Assembly: GCA_021186555.1 (NCBI GenBank)
Contig: JAJKFL010000005.1
Coordinates: 28,522,635 to 28,586,634, forward strand
DNA from: Reticulitermes speratus
Lineage: Eukaryota > Arthropoda > Insecta > Blattodea > Rhinotermitidae
Length of the DNA stretch: 64,000 nt
Reading direction: 5' to 3'
The notes beneath the pieces were generated by a model. The model saw only the letters and a program-made list of their open reading frames with translations. It ran no database searches and had not been told where the DNA came from. How positions within the stretch are numbered: the stretch's first letter is position 1; every line of letters begins with the position of its first letter. The position numbers were made by a program, and so were the translations under genes. This document shows, in pieces, positions 47,301-58,850 of the stretch.

Positions 47301-48095
47301 ATGAGGGGCAAATTTGAAAATGGCAGAGCCACCTCCACTCCCGCATACATTGGGCTGCTTATTAAACAAAGGCACAACTGTTTCTTTACACTTGCAGGTA
47401 AAAGAATACTGTTCACTGTATACGTAAGTGTAGAGATCTGCGCTGCCAGCTTGCTAGGACCGACCGGTTCATTTGCAAGGTGCTCTTATTGTAAAGCAGA
47501 CCTTCAATCGAGGCCATGGCGGGTAGAGAGAGGGAGGAGGCACTGAAGGATGAACAGGGCGTGGTGTATCCATTTATGGCATGAGAGAGAAACACGGTTT
47601 ACCTTCCTCTTTGCCTGAAATTAAAATATTATTTTGCGTATTCCACTATAAGCATTTAGCCTAAATAAAAATTAGAGTCAAACGATAGTAAGCCTCTGAC
47701 TAGCAGATTGTTTGAAGAATGGTCCCGAAGTTATGCTTATTTATTTACTTTTATTTCCTTTTTGTCTATTCGTTTATTTAGCTATACTTTCAATAGCTTA
47801 AATTACGCAGTACCACACAATAAACGGACATTCGGTAAATAAGTACCTGTAAATTCGAAATAACTGTGCCGGCATTTGTTTAGAAAATTGTCGAAAACCC
47901 CAAAAAACCTAAAGGATATTTGCGGTCTTCCAGGTGAGATCTGAAACCAGTACCTCTCCGAAAAGGAGCAAGAACTTTGATACAGCCATTTTCGAATCGC
48001 CTTTATGATATGGAAGTCTCTTCGCGTCTTTTTGTGACTTCTAAAGCTTTAGGTTCGAAACTGCTACTTGTAGGGTTTAGTAAAACCTATACAAT
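47301..48095. other. No gene seen
   Basis: Unique AT-rich DNA. Opposing frames at 47301-47595 show no domain. Confidence 0.45.
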
Positions 48096-48097
48096 AA

Positions 48098-48335
48098 GAG
48101 GTTAGTCGTTGTAGCTCAGCATATGACTGACTACCTACTGGAATTTTGTTTTCGATTCTCAATAGAGGTAAAGCATTCTCTCTTCGCCACAGTATCCGGT
48201 TCAGCGCTGGGGCCCACACAGCCTACTGTCTGATTTATGCCGGGGGGGGGGGGGGGAGCTTCTTCTTTCGGCGTTCATCTTGCATCGACGTCAAGAATGA
48301 GTAGAGCGATACTCCATCTGCTCATACATCTGTAC
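48098..48335 (+). mobile_element. tRNA-derived SINE, family B, copy 4
   Basis: The family copy with the clearest head: TCGTTGTAGCTCAGCATATG (A box), TTTTCGATTCTC (B box, degenerate), then GGGGCCCACACAGCC at 48211-48225. A G-run at 48242-48255 follows. The A-to-B spacing is compatible with a tRNA-derived promoter. Confidence 0.68.
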
Positions 48336-48369
48336 GAAGTGACGCTTAATTAAGAAGAGAGTCAAATAT

Positions 48370-48503
48370 TTTTTTTCCAATGGCTCGACAGCCCCTTGGT
48401 GGCCTAGGCCGCCTCATTTTTCGAGGCTTCACGATCACACGTTTTAGACACACCATTTTCGGTAGGACTCCTCTGGACGAGGGACCAGCTCGTCGCAGAG
48501 ACC
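48370..48503 (-). mobile_element. SINE family D, copy 4, 5'-truncated
   Basis: Minus strand ends GGGGCTGTCGAGCCATTGG with an A-run, and covers only the 3' half of the family (to GGTCTCTGCGACGAGCTGGT). A 13-bp direct repeat GAGAGTCAAATAT at 48357-48369 and 48504-48516 flanks exactly this half, so the truncation happened at insertion, as in LINE-driven retroposition. Confidence 0.88.
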
Positions 48504-48519
48504 GAGAGTCAAATATACC

Positions 48520-49545
48520 TCACCTTACCGTATATTTTCTTACTACAATTAGGGAAACGAAGAAGAGTTTGGCTAAATATAGACATGTTTATTATTTTGA
48601 CTACTACTTTTCATATTTGTAGGTTAAATGTGATTGACTGACTGGACGGATATGGCGAAGAGCTGGAATGGGCATGGCAAATAATATGCGTGGTTTATTG
48701 CGTGAGCAAACGCAAGCCTGTAGGTCGAGAATGGATATAGGGCCTTAGAAATTTATAGGGAATCTAGTCATTGTCGGTTAGAAGAAGAAGAGAAATCGGA
48801 AAAGAAAGATGAAAGAGAGGAGGAGAAGCAAAAATGAATCTTTCTTACGGTGCAAGCCCAACGTAATTCAAGACTGACATTGACAAGTGATCTAGATAGA
48901 CCTTTCATTGACAGATTCGTGTTCGCTCTACAGACACTCAGTGATTTGTCTTCTCTTTTGTATGTCTGACCTAACAAGAACCCAACTGATGTTTTGAAAT
49001 CTCATTCCGCCTATAGCATACAGCGAGTTTGGCTGGTGTAAAATGGTTCCTGAAATGTGATCTTTATATTTAGATGATTTAGAGAGAGAAATTTCTGCTC
49101 GCAAATATGGTGTAAGAAATGTCGTCCGTAAGCATTTTTAAGAGTTACTTACGAAGTAAAAAAAAAAAGAATGGCGTCTGTGAAGATCATGTATATCTCC
49201 TTCTGTCCGTCTGGTTGTCAATCCGTCTAGTTTTGACCTAGTACTGGCACCTACACCTTTCGAAATATTCTTTTAATTTCCCATAGCTACCATATGTAGC
49301 CGGCAAACTCCGAATTTCTATCACATTAACACATTACACATGCCGCAATACTGAGGAGCATAAACGAATAAATATGCCGCAAGTGAAGGCAAAGAACTCT
49401 CATGGTAAATATAAAGCTGCAAGTACTCGTCCATATGAGCGGCATGGAAGCGTGTAAGGGGAACAGAAGTACCGATCCACTCGTTCTCAGCCACGGCATC
49501 CGACTGAGGTGAGAGGTAAGATGCATGCCCCAGCTGTTGCCCCCC
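48520..49545. other. No gene seen
   Basis: Unique DNA with an A-run at 49159-49168. A minus-strand frame ending in a serine/phenylalanine-rich stretch (48768-48977) is composition-driven. Confidence 0.5.
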
Positions 49546-49549
49546 CCCC

Positions 49550-49670
49550 CCGATATGTATTGAATAGGAAGCTGGAAGAGAAAATTCCCTTGCCCTTGTT
49601 GAGAATCTAACCGTGGAACTTCCAGCTCATAGACTAGTCAATACACCGAATACGTTATCCCGGATTCTTT
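49550..49670 (-). mobile_element. SINE family C relic, copy 4
   Basis: Minus strand: TATTGACTAGTCTATGAGCT then GGAAGTTCCACGGTTAGATT (B-box region) and CTCAACAAGGGCAAGGGAAT. This follows the arrangement of the family C heads at 28.9 and 37.5 kb. A C-run (49541-49550) adjoins it. Confidence 0.45.
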
Positions 49671-50385
49671 TAATTATGTGTTTGTATATGCGGTGGAAAT
49701 CCTGGAAAATAATTCTTAATGAAACATATAAATACTCCTGGAATGAGAGATAATAAACGAACGCACAACAAAATGTCATGGTTACAGCAGTCATGGCCGA
49801 CAGCTTCATATGTCTTAATTACTTTTTAATAGCTGAAAATCTGAACTAAAGATATCGTTCCTTCCCGGTGAAGAAGTGAAACTGGCGAACAGAGTCCTGA
49901 GGCACGGCGTTAATTCTGGTGGCACTCTGATATTCAGCACCACATCTGAAGTTACGGATAGAATTCAAACAGCAATGCTGACCGCTACATTAAGATGTTG
50001 CGTTAGCTGTAATCCATCTCATTCAGTCTAGAAATTCCTTCTTTTATGAGAATCGAGGTTTAAGTACTGTGTTCACAAAAGCTCCTTCTGGATGTAATTC
50101 TCGACTATTTGAATTGAGTATAAGCACTGATGTTTTGTTACTCTAATATGTGCTTTAATATTACCTCCCATCTGTTCCTAGTTTTTCCAATCAATATTCA
50201 AGATTTTACTGTTCTAGGGTATAAGGCCATGTACTTTGGAAAATAATGTCGACGTTTCGAAAAGAAATCTACTTACATCTACAAGGATATGTAAGCAGCA
50301 CTTTCTTCTTAAAGGTTGGTGTCCATTTTCAAAACAACATGGATTTTATTCTAGGTCATAATCTGCTTCTCATCGCCATAAAATC
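49671..50385. other. No gene seen
   Basis: Unique AT-rich DNA. Confidence 0.5.
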
Positions 50386-50389
50386 TCAC

Positions 50390-50640
50390 ATCTAAAACTC
50401 GATTTAAAAGTTTAATGCATAGTGGTTATTATATTTACCATGTGTGCTCACAATCAAAGCCTTGACATTTGCCACACGTTTCTTATTATTCTCAAAATAA
50501 ACAAGAATATTTATCTAAACAGCATTAAACAACTGGTCTATTATAAAGGAGAAGCAGTCTTCTATTGATAAACAATTAAATTCTTAATTAATATTTAGAT
50601 ACACTTCAGACTTCAAATATTTAATCACCATAATAGTATT
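50390..50640 (+). repeat. Old AT-rich dispersed repeat, copy 3
   Basis: TTCTTATTATTCTCAAAATA then AACAAGAATATTTATCTAAA and CAGCATTAAACAACTGGTCT parallel the 46.35-kb copy; AAGCAGTCTTCTATTG parallels the 43.41-kb copy. Boundaries unknown. Confidence 0.42.
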
Positions 50641-50644
50641 AGGT

Positions 50645-51085
50645 GAAAAGTGCAAATTTTAAACTTGTAATTTTCGAAAGCCCAAACCCTAACACACAAC
50701 AACAACATAACCAGGCAGTACACAATACACCACAGGACGGTCAACAATATAGCATAAAGTATGTTAAACTACTGTTCCGCTTACCTGAGTTAATTGCTAT
50801 ATATCCAAAACAGCATCTTATATATGTTTATATTCTTAGAGGACAGGATCAAATACGATCGCACAACTAATATACATAGAGAGTTGTCGAAAACAATTTT
50901 AATAAATTTTAGTATTTTATACTACGACTATCTTCAAATCAAAATCTTAATGATTCATTTTTAATAACATCAAAGAAGATAAACTAACCACTATGAAGAA
51001 GAAGATTAGTGATATTCAGTGATAGTGACTTAAAAATTATATGTTGTGAAAGTGAATTGGATGCATTGAGGATTGTTAACTCTCG
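50645..51085. other. No gene seen
   Basis: AT-rich; a 75-codon plus-strand frame at 50643-50870 has no family match I know. Confidence 0.45.
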
Positions 51086-51125
51086 ACAAGCCTGATGATG
51101 ACACAGGTAGTGCCGAAACAAATGC
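51086..51125 (+). ncRNA. Hammerhead-like core, partial, locus 3
   Basis: CTGATGA at 51092-51098 and GAAAC at 51115-51119 enclose a hairpin (CAC/GTG plus a closing G-C around AGGTA). The base at the expected cleavage position is G and only two stem I pairs form, so this copy would not satisfy the motif. Listed because the core itself is exact. Confidence 0.3.
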
Positions 51126-51545
51126 AGGGACAGAAAACACTAAAACAGTGTAGTGCATTTGTTGGAATGAAATAATTAATTAATTGTAATTTTATCGTTT
51201 CCCAAGTAGGCCGTTTGACAATAGGCGGTGTGAGACTACGTTGCTATTATGTGATAGGCGTGGCGCCATAGTAGAACGGAGAGCCACTCCGCAGTCAGGT
51301 CACCTTGACAAAAACCCGAAGGTCCGCCTCTGCTCCATGAAAATAATGCACGCTTAGCTGGAACTACACTGGGATTAGGCAGTGTGATTACACAGTTTGA
51401 AGTGCCTGAGAAACGTGTTCTCTAGTCCTATATCTAATGGTGGTTGTTACTTTTTCAGGCGCAGGTATCCGTTCTCTTAACGGACTTATTTTAAGAGAAG
51501 ACATCCCGTTGTGTTTCGCAAATTACATACCAAGAGTGAAGCAGT
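51126..51545. other. No gene seen
   Basis: Unique sequence; 51235-51345 is somewhat GC-richer and may be an unassigned repeat. Confidence 0.4.
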
Positions 51546-51589
51546 CAACACAACTACTTTATTATAAAAATATTTGTTTTTATGTAAAA

Positions 51590-51628
51590 TTGCTACATGT
51601 TTCACCCCCAAGGATTATCATCTGGCAA
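51590..51628 (-). ncRNA. Hammerhead-ribozyme-like motif, locus 4 left arm
   Basis: Minus strand: TTGC, CAGATGA (one change from CTGANGA), unpaired TA, ATCC-TTGG-GGGT hairpin, GAAAC, AT, GTA, GCAA. TTGC pairs fully with GCAA. Stem II keeps pairing through a U-G pair where the right arm has A-U/C-G. Confidence 0.42.
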
Positions 51629-51747
51629 GAATGTTTAAACGTCGGTGGTTTTAATACAATAATATAATTGTAATGAATATAATTTGTGAGGAATATATCC
51701 CTTTCCTAAAAATAAGAGTTTTAAATAATCGACAAATTTTCACATAC

Positions 51748-51787
51748 TTGCACGATAATGACCCTTTTGGGTTGAAACATGTAGCAA
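51748..51787 (+). ncRNA. Hammerhead-ribozyme-like motif, locus 4 right arm
   Basis: Plus strand: TTGC at 51748-51751, a degenerate core (ACGATAA), then ACCC-TTTT-GGGT hairpin, GAAAC at 51774-51778, AT, GTA and GCAA at 51784-51787. Pairing of stems I and II is intact although the core is not. Confidence 0.38.
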
Positions 51788-51840
51788 TTTTATATAAACT
51801 CAAATAATTTTTTCTAATAAATAATTTTTGTAATGAAATT

Positions 51841-53138
51841 TTCTCCTTTAGACAAGAAGTCACTAAAGTTGACAAAATATCACGTTCCGCAAAGGTAATG
51901 GTGTCTGCTTTTTTCTGCTATGATTTATTAAAAGTTTTGCTAATTTTTTTGAAGACTTGTTGCCCCAGTTTTACAAAATATGACATCCATGCCACTCTTC
52001 GGAAATAAAAAAAGATTGTTCAGATTTTCTTTATGGAAGAACTGAGTTCTAGCAGCAGACGCTGTTTCAGGATTTCGCAGAGAGTTTTCAGTATTGCATT
52101 TTCTGAATCCATGAAAACAGAAAGCACAATATCTTTACTGAAGGTAACTTTGACTTTGATTCTTTCAGCCAGTTTAACCTAAGATCTGAAGTGCTACTTT
52201 TGTGCCACCCTATGTATCGTTCTTTCTCTGTCTATCTCGTATTCGTGTACTTAAGTACTGAACCAGCTGCTTCTTGGACGTAAAGTATACTTTATCTTAG
52301 CGAAAATCTACAGGGAGTCAAGAATTTTTTTGGGTTGGGCTGATAAAGACCCGGCTTGGGCGGCTCACTTCATTTCTACTCAACATAAGCAGAGACCATA
52401 TAGGCTACTGCATGACACCCACCACAATTTGCGGTGTCGCTTGTTGACAGAATAGTAAATTATTCGACGGGAGTGCTTCTTGAACGGGAAGCCATCCACG
52501 TTTACTGTGCCCATCGTAGAAATTGTCCAGTACGTTCAGTGGCAAGCCCAAAGATTATCTCGTTGTCGTACAGCCCACGCTTCATTCTGCACTGTGAACT
52601 TTGCGCTTTCGAACACTGCTCTTGACAGAACAAAGTAAGGCTTAATCAGTAGCTTGAGAAGTCATTAAAACGAGGCGAAGTTTTGCTTTTCTTGAAAAAG
52701 AAATACAGGCAATCCACAACCTTTGGACATTATGCGTTCCTGGAAAAGTGTATGAAAGTGTAATGCAAGAAATCGGTGTAATAAATTGAATTGTTATAAG
52801 GGGATTCCTTTCCCAGACAGGCAATAATATTAAGAAGTCCCCAATTGCTTCATACCTGTTAGGGCCTTCTTATTCCTGATCCTTACACGATGTAGCCTAC
52901 AAATAGGAGGACTTAGATTAAGCATTAAACGCAGAGAGTAAGAGTTAAACTTCTAAAGTAATTTCTCCATTTTCTCCACCAACATGCCTCACATTTTAGA
53001 CAAAATTTTCTATGAAATATTTTCAGCTTTTCTTAAATATTCTTAATGTTAAACTTTTCCTTCACACCTGAACATATATTCGACGGGATCAAGTCCAATG
53101 ATTGTCTGTTTGAAGCCCGGACTCGCCGTATTCGGAAG
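51841..53138. other. No gene seen
   Basis: Unique AT-rich DNA; opposing frames at 52434-52824 have no recognisable domain. Confidence 0.5.
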
Positions 53139-53148
53139 GCATAATACT

Positions 53149-54049
53149 CATTCATTCTGTAGTCTGTCTTACGACAGGTCCGTAGCCTCTTCCAAAGCGA
53201 GTTCTCCACAGGGTGCGATCTAGTGCTTCCTCTTTCAATTTCCAGTATCTTTTCTTTTCCTTAAGGTCATCCAGTAGCTGCTTACGTCCTCTCCCTCTTC
53301 TTCCCGTCATTTCTATCCTTCTAACATTCCTTGAATCACGTGTTTCAGAAGGCAGTTCCTACGCAAGATGTGACCAATCCAGTTAGCCTTTCTTCTTTTT
53401 ATTGTATGTAGGATGTTCCTCTCCTCCTTGACTCTGTGTATTACTTCTTCATTTCTCACACGATCGGTCCAACTGATCTTCTCCATTCTTCTCCAGCACC
53501 ACATTTCAAAACTTTCCAGATACTTCTGATCTACTTTCCGAAGTGTCCACGTTTCAGCACCATACAAAGCTATGCTCCAAATGTAGCACTTTACTAGTTT
53601 CTTCCTTAAATTTAAGTCCAGTTTGCTGGTGAAAATATTCTTCTTCTTGTTGAATGCTACTTTTGCCATGGCAATTCTGGATTTAATTTCACGTGTACAC
53701 CTTGCATCACTTGTTATCATGCTACCCAAATAATTGAAATATTCCACATTCTCCACTTGATTTTGATCTATCATAATTTTCATTGGGGATGGTTGCCTTG
53801 AGATTTTCATTACTTTAGTTTTTCCAACATTCATTTCCATTCCATAGCGTCTTCCAATTTCAATTAGTCTATCAACCATGCCCTGTAGCACCTTTTCTTC
53901 CCTAGCCAGTAGCACAAGGTCATCTGCATATTTCACAGTGCGAATTACTTGTCCTCCGATTTTGAAGTCTCCAAACCCTTCAAGAGCTTCCTTGGTAAGG
54001 TACTCGCTGTATAAGTTGAACAGAATCGGTGACAAGGAGCAACCTTGTC
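53149..54049 (-). mobile_element. 5'-truncated LINE with 10-bp target duplication
   Basis: Non-LTR retrotransposon fragment of about 0.9 kb on the minus strand. It is flanked by GCATAATACT at 53139-53148 and 54050-54059. It begins inside the reverse transcriptase at the RQGCSLSP block and ends after VVRQTTE with a GAATGAATG tail. Severe 5' truncation plus a short duplication is standard LINE behaviour. The same family left 3' scraps at 14.09 and 24.00 kb. Clade is probably RTE-like, judged from the C-terminal blocks only. Confidence 0.88.
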
Positions 54050-54065
54050 GCATAATACTATCCAC
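53313..54065 (-). pseudogene. LINE reverse transcriptase, C-terminal part
   Basis: A 250-codon open stretch. Blocks in order: RQGCSLSPILFNLYSEYL (RT motif), VKYADDLVLLAREEKV (catalytic YADD), GMEMNVGKTKVMKIS, VEYFNYLGSMITSDA, WSIALYGAETWTL, and the C-terminal RRKANWIGHILRRNCLLKHV. The N-terminal endonuclease and first RT motifs are absent through truncation. The apparent start codon and first residues (MDSIM) lie in the target duplication and flank, not in the LINE. Near 53310 the frame is lost just before the terminal segment RKQLLDDLKEKKRYWKLKEE, which continues in another frame to the real 3' end at about 53153. Confidence 0.9.
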
Positions 54066-54640
54066 TTTTTAAAATGGTGTTAAGCTTCTGAGACCTATGC
54101 TTCTTGTCATTAGCATCAGCGCTTCACAATTGTTTCCGTTTCCCACTCAGTTTTATAAAATAAAAGGAAAAAAAGCAATAAAATATTCAAATAATTGCAC
54201 AAAACAATCACATTTGTACAGACTAAGATGACACTGCCGAAGATGGACTGTTAGTTGGCCTGCAGTTTCGTCGGCTGATATACGAAAATTTGAATTCGTT
54301 GTACGAAAGGCGGGTCTTGGGTTTCAAACATACAAATTTTGAGAGTGACTGTAAAACAGTTTTTTAAACTTTATCTTATACCTCACAGCAAACACACTTC
54401 GTCCCCATTGCCTGTCATGTATAGTTAGGATAAGAAACTCTGATTTTTCTGGACAATATACCAAGCACACAACTGCATTGCGTGGCAACATCCATGTTCT
54501 CTTAGTATTAAACGGAAATGATAAAACCATTTATTGCGCTCCTCTGAATGGTTAAACAACGAATACCGCAGGATACAATCAGCTAAAATAAAAAAAATTA
54601 AGAACTGTTAATATATACCACGAAGATTACTGTGTTTTGG
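54060..54640. other. No gene seen
   Basis: Unique AT-rich DNA. Confidence 0.5.
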
Positions 54641-54644
54641 GATG

Positions 54645-54785
54645 TAGTGTCGTCTGGTCTCGTGTAATCCTACCGACGTTTCGGAATAATCTTCGTCTTC
54701 CATCTATAGAAGTTTAGGCACAAGTTTCCTCCGAAACATCGGCAAATTGCTTCCAGACTGCGCCGCAACTCATCCTAGTATTGTG
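54645..54785. mobile_element. Decayed member of the 8.5-kb fold-back family
   Basis: GTGTCGTCTGGTCTCGTGTA and CCTACCGACGTTTCGGAATA face CTCCGAAACATCGGCAAATT and GCTTCCAGACTGCGCCGC. The words CCGACGTTTCGG and the order match the arms at 8.6 and 9.0 kb, with many substitutions. No target duplication recognisable. Confidence 0.55.
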
Positions 54786-54789
54786 CAAT

Positions 54790-57700
54790 CGTCAGGGCGA
54801 CTGACGTGAGCACCTCACATCTCGCAGTGATACACCAGTTCAGACAGAATGACGAAAGGGTAACTTGGAGATCTGTAGGCTTCCATACATTTTACAAGTT
54901 ATGAAGCTACTGATTATGTAGTTTGATCGATCCTTCTATTACCTCCTCTCTCTTTAATCTCAGAAATACCCTAAAATGCTTAACTGATCTATTTTTTTCC
55001 CTTTAATTTGGGGGAGAGGACTTCGCGCGCATACAAAATAGAGTTTACGAGCTCCGAATCTTGTAGTAGAAATTTGGAAGGAATTTTTTTTGAGAAATGG
55101 ATAGAATGCAACTATTTGTGACCCCAAGGAGAGAGGCGATTGTTGACTGAACTACCATGGAGCGGTAATTCAGCACGCGGGAATTTAAAGGTCTTGATCT
55201 CGTACAATCATTTCAGTATTTGGTGGATCTGTCGCTACTTAGTAGGGTCATCAAAACATTTACCATTACCACCAAATGACAAGTCGTAAGGCGAATGATA
55301 TTAAGCAGGTATCTGTCACATTATATTAGACTTGTTCGGTGTACGTTCGAGGACTCAGTAAGTCTAAATATTAACGTAAATTTTTCGTTATAAAGAAATA
55401 TTTTTTACCTTGGGTAAACCTGTTAATTGTTATTAGATGAAAATAATTCCTTAATACTTTTTATACCAAAATTAATTGGATTATTAAGTTTAAATTTTTA
55501 GTCATCATCGTTCAAAACTTTTCAGACGTCACCCCTACGGAGTACGCTTCCACATAAATCCAGCTTATAAATATGTTTCTGGGTGATCTAATAAAAAGCG
55601 AGTAAACTCGTGAGATAAGGCGACTTAAGAAAAAAGCTTCATTAATAGGATTGCAATAATATGACTTTCTTTCAACATTTAATGGAAAGTCTCTCATAAA
55701 CCTTCGCATCTTCACTCATTAACCCAATTTCTCCCGCTCTTACCTACCGCAGGCGCTTTGGACAGCATCACTGAAATCAAATGTATTTTTACGTATAAAA
55801 AATTTCAAATTTTTCCTCTAAATGTTATCGATGCCCAATAATAACACACTGAATATGTTTTATTTGAAGACAATCTCCATTTATTTAATTATATTTTGAT
55901 ACTAAACCTGTCTGCAAGTGCAATACGACAATAAACATGGGTCTTTAATAATACAGCGTCTGATTTTATGAGTATGCATATTGTGTTCGTGAATATGAAC
56001 ATTTGTTTCACATGACTCTTTCAGGTTAGATTTCCCATACAGACCGAAGTGCTGCCTGTTCAAGAATTTTACCACCTACGATTGGCCATCTGTATTGCAG
56101 TCCATACTGTTTAAGCAGCTTCCAGTTAAGCTTTATTAGCTTCCTACGCAACTGTTTTGTTCTTGCGTGGACGTTGCTCAGAGGCATGCAACCGCACTGA
56201 GCATTGATACCCACATACTGTAGTGATATACGTGTTCTGCTCTTGCTGGAACTATAATTCAGAATCTAACACACCTAATGTTTAATATATAGGAATCTGT
56301 AATTTCGCCTGTAGTTTGTATTGTCATGAAAATTGCTTTCTTACTTTAAGAGAAGACTGTTTAGTAATGGCGATAGAGAACAGCGTACTGACTTCAGAAT
56401 ATTTGATAACAGGCGGGAGAAAGTAGCAAGATAATAGAGAAAATTTCATAGTTATATGCTTCATGTTTGAATTAGCCCCCCCCCTCCCCACCTAATATTA
56501 AGATAATTAAATAAAGAAGAATGAGAAAAGCATTATATGTAGTGCCCAAGCAGTGTAGTCTATAAGAATTATTGGTTAGAAAACCTCAAAGAAATGGAAC
56601 AATTTGAAGACCTAGACGTAGATGGGCATACAATAGGCCAATTAAGAAGGATCTTAAAAAGTGTAGAACTGAAAGCTTAAAGTAGGTCTATCTGTCTCCA
56701 AACGGGACTTCTAATGGCTTATTATTAACAAGGTAGCGACTTAATGGTTTTAATTAAAATGGGGTGCATTTTGACTGACTAAGAAAGATTCTTAGCTTTT
56801 CTGACAGAGTTAGTTACTGTGAGGTTAAAAAAAAACTCATGCCTTTAGGAACCGGCGTCTTTCTGAGGACATCCGGAAATGCTTATATCGCTTAGTTTAA
56901 CAGCAGTACTTCTAGTAGTCTGTGAGTTACTTAACACTCGGGAAGAAGAATAAAGAATATGTAAGGATTTTAAGACGGAAGGCCATAGTCCATTTAGAGA
57001 CAGAAAGACCCGTCTAAACTTGTGCCCCAGGATAAAGCGGTAGCCCCACTCTATATCTCGCTTTGATGCTGCTCCATGACGACTGAACATACTGCACGGC
57101 CGGGCAGAACCACGTTGTGTTTTGAAACAGTGGAAGTGAATATTCCTGGCGTAAATGTAGACAATTACAATTTATCAATATTCCACGGACGCTAATTTTT
57201 TTTCTTATGTGCCTTAAAATTTCACGAGTAACATAAAGAATTATTTAAAACTACGGGGTTCGAGAGACCCGTGTCTGAGCTATAAAAGCAGAATGGACGT
57301 CAAAATGATGCAAAGTGACTTACATCAAAAGACGACCTTAAGAAATTATGCTTAAACCTGCCTTTTTAGAGGTATCCTTGATTTTCTGTTTCGGTAATTT
57401 ATACAGTGCCTCAACTTCGACCCCAACTATTTACAAAGCAAAGATGGAGTAGAAATAGAAGGCGCCAAACCTTTGCAGATGTAAGAAACTGTGAAATGAG
57501 CTGAAAAAGAGCAAGTAAATTGTTCTGTATTCCGAGCTCGACAACAAGGAGATAAGTAACAAGCATGAACAGAGACACTATCAAAGGCGGGATGTTCTTT
57601 GATGCGATGTGTCCAGTTTTGTCGCCGAAACAGTAGAATTAATTAGTCAATACTTTGCTGAAAATAGAGTGTATGTTTTACAGATCAGCATTTAAGGATG

Positions 57701-57896
57701 TCCGTCATCTTTCCTTTAAAGTGCTGGCGTGGCAAACATTCTTTTTCCGGGTCTGAGAGACTGTTGAAGCGTGAGCAAGCAGCATTGTGACCTTGAGCAT
57801 AGAATCTGCGAGGATATGAACCGTACCAACCACGGTGGTCGCCATTATGAACGTCTTAGAAACAGTATATAATATTATGCTTATACTCTTGAACTG
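54790..57896. other. No gene seen
   Basis: About 3 kb of AT-rich DNA without repeat landmarks, apart from a C-run at 56477-56490. Minus-strand frames at 56026-56214 and 56845-57090 have even composition but no known domain. Confidence 0.5.
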
Positions 57897-58213
57897 TAAG
57901 GGAGAGTGGGGATAGTTGGCACACCTTTCACGTTATAATTTTTCACATTTTATCTGTACTTGTTAAGTTGAATGTAACGGCACGTAAGGCTAGCAACACT
58001 CTTAGGCTACAACCTGACCTACACAAACTTGACGCTATTCGCAAGGAATAGGAGGGAGATGCTTTTGCCCTAAACTCTGCATGTGTGCCAACCTGCCCCG
58101 CTGTCAGGTTAAGTTGGCATATGGTACAAATACGTGGAAAATCAAGATGCCAACTATTCAAGGGCAAAAAGTAACAGACAATGATTAATATGTTCCATGG
58201 AACAAACGTCAGA

Positions 58214-58616
58214 CGGGGGCGCATCCAAATGTGGGGGGGGGGGGGGCTACCAGGCTGCAGGCCCCCCAAACCCCCAAAACTGAAATTTAAAAAACAGATT
58301 TTTGTAGATACGATGATATCAAGGGGTTTACGTGATTTACCCTGCAGGCAAAATCAGCCACTGAAATCAGCTGATAACAAGTACATTAGAATTTTGAATA
58401 ATTAATAAATTTAAAAAACAATAAGATAGGACACTATGATTGAGTCATGGAACGTGTAGTTATATTTGTATGTATACGAGTACAAATGCAGTTGCAGCAG
58501 TGTTATGTTATACTTATGACATAATTTTTATAATATAAATTTTAAAATCAAACATAAGCTATATACAGCCTCAGGGTCAGCCTTCTCCTTCCCCCCCCCC
58601 CCCCCCAATAAAAAAT
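58214..58616. mobile_element. Nested hAT-like MITE in pogo copy 2
   Basis: Equivalent of the nested element at 18929-19323. The left end (GGGGGCGCATCCAAATGTGG) is preserved, and better matched to the hAT-style terminus than in copy 1. At the right end the terminal TTCTGGTTGCGCACC and most of the second duplication seen in copy 1 are missing, so this copy suffered a small deletion there. Homopolymer G and C runs lie at 58232-58246 and 58589-58604. Confidence 0.7.
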
Positions 58617-58850
58617 ACAGGTTGTGCGCAACGACGAGGGGTTATTATGGTAATAAAACATTTGAGAAACAATAGAATTTCGGCACAAAATTCAATACAT
58701 TTACTTAAATTGAAAAAGAAAATCAAAGAGAAAGGTAACTCAGTATGGCACTAGCCTACCACCAGAAATACACGTTTTTATTCTAAATAAAATCCCAATC
58801 CCATGAGACTGGCAATTTAGGCAAACACAGTTAGGAGAGCCATCAGCGCA

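Larger units (their letters stand above)
51550..51840. mobile_element. Fold-back, Penelope-like fragment pair
   Basis: Arms of roughly 80 bp face each other: TATGTAAAATTGCTACATGT at 51581-51600 and its complement ACATGTAGCAATTTTATATA at 51777-51796. Outward the arms stay similar in AT-rich sequence; inward each contains a hammerhead-like motif. Inverted partial copies of a terminal region are a known outcome of Penelope-like insertions, which is why I lean to that class. No clear target duplication or protein piece. Confidence 0.55.
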
